Shown here one piece after another: positions 58,496 to 64,000 of a stretch of 64,000 bases of DNA (within the stretch, counting starts at the first letter, position 1; each line of letters starts with the position of its first letter). Position numbers and translations under genes: made by a program. The stretch is taken from NCBI GenBank assembly GCA_003550325.1, contig QKWP01001272.1, positions 37,857 to 101,856 on the forward strand, given 5' to 3'. Under the pieces are notes generated by a model. It did no database searches. It saw only the letters and a list, made by a program, of their open reading frames with translations, and was not told the DNA's origin. Source of the DNA: Gigaspora rosea. Taxonomy: Eukaryota > Glomeromycota > Glomeromycetes > Diversisporales > Gigasporaceae.

Positions 58496-59431
58496 TTAAG
58501 TATCGTTATCCTTTTCACAACATTCTTGAATAGATTGAAATATAGCATTAAATGTTGGACCATGTCTCATATCTGGCATATAAGCTGCTTCAAGATATCC
58601 ACCACTTAAAAATGAAGGAATTCAGAATCACCTTTTGCAATATTAAAATCAGAACCTAAAGCTACTATAATATCTTCATTATTATTAGAATCTTTTTTTT
58701 TAAACTGATACATCCAATCCATATAATCTAAAATTATTACAAGAGCATAATTTCCTTTATCAAATACTCGTGCTTGATTTTCTTCTTCAGATAATACACA
58801 AACTCGTAATTTGTTTAAATCCATACATAATATCATTTCATCTTCTGTAAATTGACATATTGAACAATCAATTATTAACTCTTTCTGTAAATGAACAGTT
58901 ACATATTTTCTAAATTGAACATTTTAAAGATTATCATTAACTAAAAGATCAGTAATTTTTACTGATGCTTTTTTTGCTAAATCAACATCACATATTTCTA
59001 TAATATATGCCTTTATTGTTAAAAGGCTTTGTAAAGGTGTGATTACTTGATTTGATTGTTTTACTGGAATATTAATCGTATGATCTCGTAATTTGTTATG
59101 ATATGTTGCAATTTTAAAATGAATTGAAATATCTCGCAACTCAAAATTGGTAAATCTACTTTGTTCCTGAAAAAATCTATGGTAAAATAATCTATTTAAT
59201 AATGTATCAAAATAATATGTTTTATTATTTTCATTACGTGCTCCTAAAACAATTCTTTCAACTTGTACTCCAATTCCACGTTTAGCTGCACAAGCATTTA
59301 ATCTTTCTTCATCTTGACACCATCTAATATTACATAATCCTGTTAATCTTTTATTTGTAGCAACAGGTTTTTGTTTATTAATAGGTGAATTTCTTTTTTT
59401 TTACTTCTCTTTTTTTTGTGTTAGCAGGCAT
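58496..59431 (-). pseudogene. Cys-containing paralog 2 of virus-like cluster, broken
   Basis: ATG at 59431 (MPANTKKREVKKK), then a frameshift in A9 (about 59,394-59,402) leads into SPINKQKPVATNKRLTGLCN. The frame runs on to TAA at 58924-58926. This stop lies exactly where paralog 1 has Gln (CAG) in D-I-Q-N-I-Q-F; here it reads D-N-L-stop-N-V-Q-F. The frame continues with CSICQFTEDEMILCMDLNKL, then one lost G at about 58,622 (TCTGAATTCC for TCTGGAATTCC). It ends with GGYLEAAYMPDMRHGP and ECCEKDNDT, TAA at 58,496. The duplication is old, because identity is low but all landmarks are kept. Confidence 0.55.
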
Positions 59432-59576
59432 TATCTACCACACTTTGAACACTTTTTTTTCTTTTACTAATAGTTCTTTTTTTAACAGTTGGTAGTTCTC
59501 GTTTAGTTTGAGTTAATTTTTTAGCAGTTGATTTTCTTTTTGTGACTTTTTTAGATTTAGTTTTTTGTTGCTTTTT
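59421..59576 (-). CDS. short very basic frame
   Basis: An open frame rich in Lys, Arg, Thr and Ser (for example KSKKVTKRKSTAKKLTQTKR and VKKRTISKRKKSVQSVV), ending TAA 11 nt beyond the ATG of the next gene (ATGCCTGCTAA). It has no start codon of its own. It could be the basic tail of the membrane protein just upstream (59,581-59,841) after a frameshift, or of an unannotated DNA-binding protein. The composition resembles histone-tail or viral core proteins. Confidence 0.35.
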   Translation of the reverse strand, partial: KKQQKTKSKKVTKRKSTAKKLTQTKRELPTVKKRTISKRKKSVQSVVDNAC

Positions 59577-59580
59577 ATTA

Positions 59581-59841
59581 TTAATTAGTGCCAGTTTGTA
59601 TATATTGATCTATAAAAATTACTAATTTAGTTAAAACAGTTTGCGTTGTATTGGTAAAAATATCTTTAATAAAATAAGTAGAATTTGTTATATATTTGAA
59701 ATTTATTAATTCAAATTTAATATGTGTAATAATAATTGTATAAATTATAAGAGATAAAAAAACTGTATATAAAAAATATGTTGCTAATTTTAATATTAAT
59801 CGTAATTTATTATATCGTTCACAAAATTCAAAATTATTCAT
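59581..59841 (-). CDS. small membrane protein
   Basis: ATG at 59841 (MNNFEFCERYNKLRLILKLA), about 86 residues. One long hydrophobic segment (YFLYTVFLSLIIYTIIITHI, residues about 22-41), then a mixed C-terminal part (KDIFTNTTQTVLTKLVIFID) ending QTGTN. No family recognised. An uninterrupted frame between two broken ones. Possibly a membrane-spanning virion or host-interaction protein if the cluster is viral. Confidence 0.45.
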   Translation of the reverse strand: MNNFEFCERYNKLRLILKLATYFLYTVFLSLIIYTIIITHIKFELINFKYITNSTYFIKDIFTNTTQTVLTKLVIFIDQYIQTGTN

Positions 59842-60058
59842 TTTAAAAAACAATAAAAAAAGATTTGATCTTATTTATATATTTTTAAAAAACTATTTTT
59901 TAAAATAACCCTTATTTTTTTAATAAAAAATTTGTAAATTACTTTAAATAACAATTAAAAAATATATTTTTTAAAATAAGCAAACATTTTTTTAGTAAAA
60001 ATTTATAAGTTATTTTAAATAATATTAAAAATATATTTTTTGAGACTAACTTCTATTT

Positions 60059-60453
60059 TTAAAGTAAACAACTATTTTTATTTTTAGGATTATCTGGACT
60101 TGTTTCCAATTTTTTACCAAGCATTTTAAAAATCTCACTACTATTATCAATTTCTTCTTTTAAATTAGGATATTCTTTTTTAACAAAATTATTATATATT
60201 GTAGGTTTTTTCTTTGGTCTTTTTTCAACTTCTTTTTCATTTTCACTATCTTCAGAACTAGATAATTCTTCTTTTTTTCGTTTATTTTTATTATTTTTTT
60301 TTGTTGTTCATAAATTATATTAGCAACACGTTCAATACTTTGTAAATGTTCTATTAAATATTCAGGATCATCTTTTGATAATCTTTTAATAAGTTCAATT
60401 TTAGATTTTGAATTAACTATTATTTCTTGAAGAATAGTTTTTTTTACTTTCAT
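60059..60453 (-). CDS. HMG-box-like / basic protein, frameshift at A9
   Basis: ATG at 60453 (MKVKKTILQEIIVNSKSKIE). Helical N-terminal half, then CAA followed by an A-run (about 60,293-60,301). One extra A is required to read on into an acidic/basic linker (EELSSSEDSENEKEVEKRPK) and the C-terminal domain KPTIYNNFVKKEYPNLKEEI..EIFKMLGKKLETSPDNPKNK. This domain resembles HMG/YABBY-type boxes (YNKFVK..K..NP.L...EIFK.LGK.W..SP.NP). Such proteins compact or bend DNA, and homologues occur in large DNA viruses. Read without correction it gives 97 residues without the box. Confidence 0.55.
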
Positions 60454-60456
60454 AAT

Positions 60457-61629
60457 ATTACAATAAAAAAATAAAAAATAAAATTTAATAAAAAGGGATA
60501 CTTTATATTTATTTGTTTATTTAATAAAATTAAAAATTATATTTATATATTTTTCTTCTTTTTGTTCATTCATCTTCAAAAGAAAATGTAGTTTCTCTTT
60601 TAGGTTTTAGTTTTTTATTATCATTTTCTCTGCCAATTCTTATTATATTCTTTGATACTTTTTATATTGTCTCAATAATACTTCTGATTTATACTATATT
60701 ATCAGATAGAAATTGTGGTAGTATAACATTAGAATTATCTGCTAAAAGATTTCTTTTTAGGATTTGTGTATCTAATCAAGGAATCAATCTAACAATATGG
60801 TTTACTTTTTTAAATACTAAAAATATTTTTTTAATACATTTTTAATAAATAAAAAAATCAAAAATCTATTTATATAGTTTTAATTTATATAAATATAGGG
60901 TTTATTTAAATTTTAATGATTAAAAAAAATGAGATTATTATTTTTTATTTTTATTTTTCTTATTGTTCAAGTTACACAACAAGCACGTTCTAAATATTCT
61001 AAAATTGATGATCCAGTTGAAGTTGTAATTCCAAAAAGGCTANATTACAATAAAAAAATAAAAAATAAAATTTAATAAAAAGGGATACTTTATATTTATT
61101 TGTTTATTTAATAAAATTAAAAATTATATTTATATATTTTTCTTCTTTTTGTTCATTCATCTTCAAAAGAAAATGTAGTTTCTCTTTTAGGTTTTAGTTT
61201 TTTATTATCATTTTCTCTGCCAATTCTTATTATATTCTTTGATACTTTTTATATTGTCTCAATAATACTTCTGATTTATACTATATTATCAGATAGAAAT
61301 TGTGGTAGTATAACATTAGAATTATCTGCTAAAAGATTTCTTTTTAGGATTTGTGTATCTAATCAAGGAATCAATCTAACAATATGGTTTACTTTTTTAA
61401 ATACTAAAAATATTTTTTTAATACATTTTTAATAAATAAAAAAATCAAAAATCTATTTATATAGTTTTAATTTATATAAATATAGGGTTTATTTAAATTT
61501 TAATGATTAAAAAAAATGAGATTATTATTTTTTATTTTTATTTTTCTTATTGTTCAAGTTACACAACAAGCACGTTCTAAATATTCTAAAATTGATGATC
61601 CAGTTGAAGTTGTAATTCCAAAAAGGCTA
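60457..61629. repeat. 586-bp perfect tandem duplication joined by one N
   Basis: 60,457-61,042 and 61,044-61,629 appear identical, with a single N at 61,043. The first copy ends inside the secreted-protein gene (IPKRL) and the second begins at ATTACAATAAAA, 4 bp from the HMG-like gene's start. This is the pattern of two contigs overlapped but not merged, so the genome probably has one copy. Confidence 0.85.
60530..60839 (-). pseudogene. small protein frame with six in-frame stops
   Basis: From ATG at 60839 a coding-looking frame of about 100 codons runs to TAA at 60530, with one A-run frameshift near 60,806. It is interrupted by TAA at four places (two in the first ten codons, then 60689-60691 and 60662-60664) and TGA at two (60776-60778, 60566-60568). 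Read with Gln and Trp, the segments join smoothly: NHIVRLIP-W-LDTQILKRN, LPQFLSDNIV-Q-IRSIIETI-Q-K. Only two CAA codons and no TGG are used. The family is unknown; helix pattern only. An identical copy lies at 61,117-61,426 because of the assembly duplication. It could also be non-coding. Confidence 0.35.
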
Positions 61630-61824
61630 CCAAAATTATTTACATGGAATTATCGTTCAAATTCTTACAAACCAATACTAAAAAAAAAAGGGCAAATTAT
61701 AAAACATTACAATAGTGGTATCTTTATAGAAAGATTTGTAAGAGGTAAAACAACCCCAACATATGAAGCAGTACATAAATCAAAAAGTTTACCACCACCT
61801 AAACGTAAAAAAAAAAATAAATAA
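61516..61824 (+). CDS. small secreted basic protein
   Basis: ATG at 61516. The first 19 residues are a signal peptide (MRLLFFIFIFLIVQVTQQAR; cleavage likely after TQQA). The mature part is basic with a central region (PKRLPKLFTWNYRSNSYKPI, GIFIERFVRGKTTPTYEAVH) and a Lys/Pro-rich end (PPPKRKKKNK). About 102 residues, no Cys. Uninterrupted frame. It is on the opposite strand to the minus-strand gene run and diverges from it. It could be a secreted effector-like protein or a virion glycoprotein-like remnant. A truncated copy (60,929-61,042) lies left of the N. Confidence 0.6.
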   Translation: MRLLFFIFIFLIVQVTQQARSKYSKIDDPVEVVIPKRLPKLFTWNYRSNSYKPILKKKGQIIKHYNSGIFIERFVRGKTTPTYEAVHKSKSLPPPKRKKKNK

Positions 61825-61829
61825 ATAAT

Positions 61830-62990
61830 ATCAAAAAATATTATATTTTATTTAAATTATTTATATAAATAAAGATATTTTCTGACAACTCTTCCCATCG
61901 ATCACTTGTACAAATTTCCGAACAAAAAAAAAACAAAAAATTTTCATTAGTAAAAGACGAAGCAGCTAGTAATACTGGTTTTTATAAAGGTCAACCGTCC
62001 TTGTGTCGTGGGGGACTCCTTTATATATTTAGCACGCAAGCCAGAAGCGTCAGTTGTACAAGATAACTGGCAGTGGGTGCCCTTGGTACAAGAAATTCAG
62101 GTAGAAGTTAAAAAAGAAAACTTTCGTTGACGAAGATGATTATAGCTTGGCTAGGCGGTGAACTAAGAAAAATGAGTTTTTTATCACTCTCTTTAAGGTT
62201 TTTGGTTACAAGAACTTATTCAACCATATACCCACTATCATATTCTCTCTGGAAGTCAGTTTTGCTGGAATTTTTGACGAAAAGTGGGAAATTCGGCGTA
62301 TCCCCTCCAAAAGATCGGCATTGTTGTTCCTATCCTAATCGGGAAGAAGGCATGCAGGTGGATAAACAGGAATGGATGCGTAATGGGATGTGACGCAATA
62401 GAGTAGGCAGATCTACAGAGATTAAATTCCAGAAAGTTCTTTTAGTTTTCATTTTTATGTACATATAATACTTTGGCGAAGCGTTTCCTTGCGCAGTATT
62501 ATATAATTTTTATCATTGATTTCAGATTTAGGTTTACTTCTATTTCTTTTTTCTGTTTTGTTTCTTTTTTCTTTTTCTTTTTATTGTTTGTTTTCATTTT
62601 GTTAGCTTTCCGTCATTAGTAATAGAATTTTTCTTCATTTCTTTCATCTTGTAGTCATTTTATTTTGTTTGTTTTTTGGTATGCCATTTAGGGTTTGTGG
62701 TATTTTCCTCCTTTTTTTCATTACCCTTTTATTTTCTTAGCTACAATGTTCTTCTTGTATGGTTTGGTTATCCTCATCATTGATACTAGGTGAGAGGGAT
62801 TTGAAGAGAAATCCCATGTCGCTCTTTGACGGGGCTGACAAAATTGTCTGTCTTATCAGTGAGGCAGTGTGATAGGTCGCACCAAGGTGCTCTTGAAGTA
62901 TTCGGGTAATGCCGGACCTGCTATAGATAGAGTATTGATAATAAGTAATTAACATAGTTTAGTTATTTTTATATATCTAATATTTAATAA
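61830..62990. other. less AT-rich repeat-like segment, no clear gene
   Basis: After a short AT spacer, 61,990-62,400 has balanced composition and a frame at 62,127-62,393 (with SLWKSVLLEFLTKSGKFGVS and DRHCCSYPNREEGMQVDKQE) that I cannot assign. 62,440-62,740 is pyrimidine-rich (TTTTTCTTTTTCTTTTTATT), and 62,750-62,950 is again GC-richer (GGTGAGAGGGATTTGAAGAG, GGTCGCACCAAGGTGCTC). This could be the end of a LINE-type or DIRS-type repeat. Confidence 0.35.
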
Positions 62991-64000
62991 AGGATAAAGG
63001 TACCGACGAGACTGTCAAAGAGTTAAAAAAAAAAAGATATTTTCTTTTACTTAATTATTAAAAAATATTTTTATTTTCTAATTAATTAAATCAACATATA
63101 TAAAATCTATTACAAAATAATAATAAATTAAGAAAAATCATCAAACAATCAAATAATTCTTCTAAACAGATACTTCATAATCTAGACATTCAATTTAACA
63201 ATAATAAAACTATAACAGAAAAATAAATCGAATTATAACATCTAGTAAAAAATTTCTAAGATTAGATAAAATAATTAATTGTTTAATGCGCTCCTGAGCT
63301 GTGCAGGCTCTTTTGAGCAACTTTGCAAGCGAAGTTGAAGTTGAAGTTTTTCATATACCCAATTTCTTATGGGATGGTAAGTTTTTATTGAGTTAATAAC
63401 TAAGTTATTTTTGAATAGTTAACATGACACAATCGCTAAGGTACCCATGCCTTTGCGATCGGTCGTAATTTAACTTGTTAATTTACTTTTAAAAATAATT
63501 TTTATTTAAAAATTAAATTCAGATATATTTGAATTTTCATATTCTATTAGAATTTAAGTATATAAAACTAAACTTCCATTCATATTTTGTGTAATTTTAT
63601 TATGTACTGTTTGTAGATTGAATATAAAAAGTATAATATTTTTTAGAAATAATCCATGTATAATTTTGAATAAGATTAAAATATTTTGAATCAGTTAAAA
63701 AAGAAAAGTTTTTAATTTTCACTTCAAGATAAAGCTTAAAGTTGATTTTTACAAGTCAACATTCATTTAATTTATGTTTTGGTTTATCAGGATTCCTATA
63801 TTTTTCACATGATGTAATAATCTCAAAGTTTTTGAATTTGTTTTTCCAATACATTTTAAATTATTAGTAAATTTTAATATATAATTATTAATATTTTTAG
63901 AAAATATAAATTATGGGATTGGTTAATATTCAAAGCACTCGATAGTTAGTTGCTATTTTTACTTTTTAAAATAATCCTTTATTGTTTTTTTATTTAGTAA
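62991..64000. other. right edge, AT-rich, no gene seen
   Basis: Mostly AT-rich. 63,285-63,475 is less so, with a potential hairpin (GAGCAACTTTGCAAGCGAAGTTGAAG) and the words GGGATGGTAAG and CGCTAAGGTACCCATGCC. I could not fold it into a tRNA and found no long frame. Confidence 0.4.

Overview
The window is AT-rich eukaryotic DNA. Its gene content (long Sel1-like-repeat proteins fused to protein kinases, 69-80 nt GT..AG introns, and a very high density of palindromic transposon remnants) fits an arbuscular mycorrhizal fungus, most likely Rhizophagus or a close relative. The taxon is inferred from gene families, not proven.

Layout. 1-9,900: repeats. There is a hAT-like foldback, a tRNA-headed SINE, a Copia-type LTR retrotransposon with no recognisable pol (truncated 5' LTR 1413-1827, 3' LTR 6249-6944) with a hAT MITE inside it, a 930-bp Harbinger-like composite, and a smaller MITE. 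9,912-13,930 (-): a Sel1-kinase gene (A) broken by frameshifts. 14,000-18,100: intergenic DNA with a hAT MITE, a small Cys-rich ORF and a decayed kinase relic. 18,120-46,255: three tandem copies of an 8-11 kb unit, each carrying a Sel1-kinase gene on the + strand. Gene B is intact with about 33 repeats, gene C has lost its 5' end and is frameshifted, and gene D is intact with about 12 repeats. The copies differ by mobile-element insertions whose empty sites are preserved in sister copies. Diverged inverted repeats (16.74-17.22 and 46.26-46.69 kb) flank the array. 46,750-52,060: a dead transposase, large foldbacks, a 1.39-kb tRNA-headed retroposon with a clear target-site duplication, and a pogo-like MITE.

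52,060-61,830: a different, even more AT-rich block. On the + strand it has an HNH/AP2-type endonuclease fragment, an IS1595/Merlin-type transposase and a small secreted protein. On the - strand it has a compact run of about ten mostly unrecognised genes with touching or overlapping ends: an HMG-box-like protein, two paralogous Cys-containing proteins, a coiled-coil protein with a SEC-C-like N-terminus, and two tail-anchored proteins with the same last seven residues. This looks like a viral or virus-like insertion rather than ordinary fungal genes. Several frames are interrupted by stop codons. Where a paralog or family allows comparison, these fall at Gln or Trp (or Arg) positions, consistent with either C-to-T/G-to-A decay or a reassigned code. 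Single-base losses, often in A-runs, add frameshifts. Two assembly joins (a 262-bp N gap flanked by duplicated sequence, and a 586-bp duplication around a single N) mean sequence quality must be checked first.

61,860-64,000: a less AT-rich repeat-like segment followed by AT-rich DNA without recognised genes.
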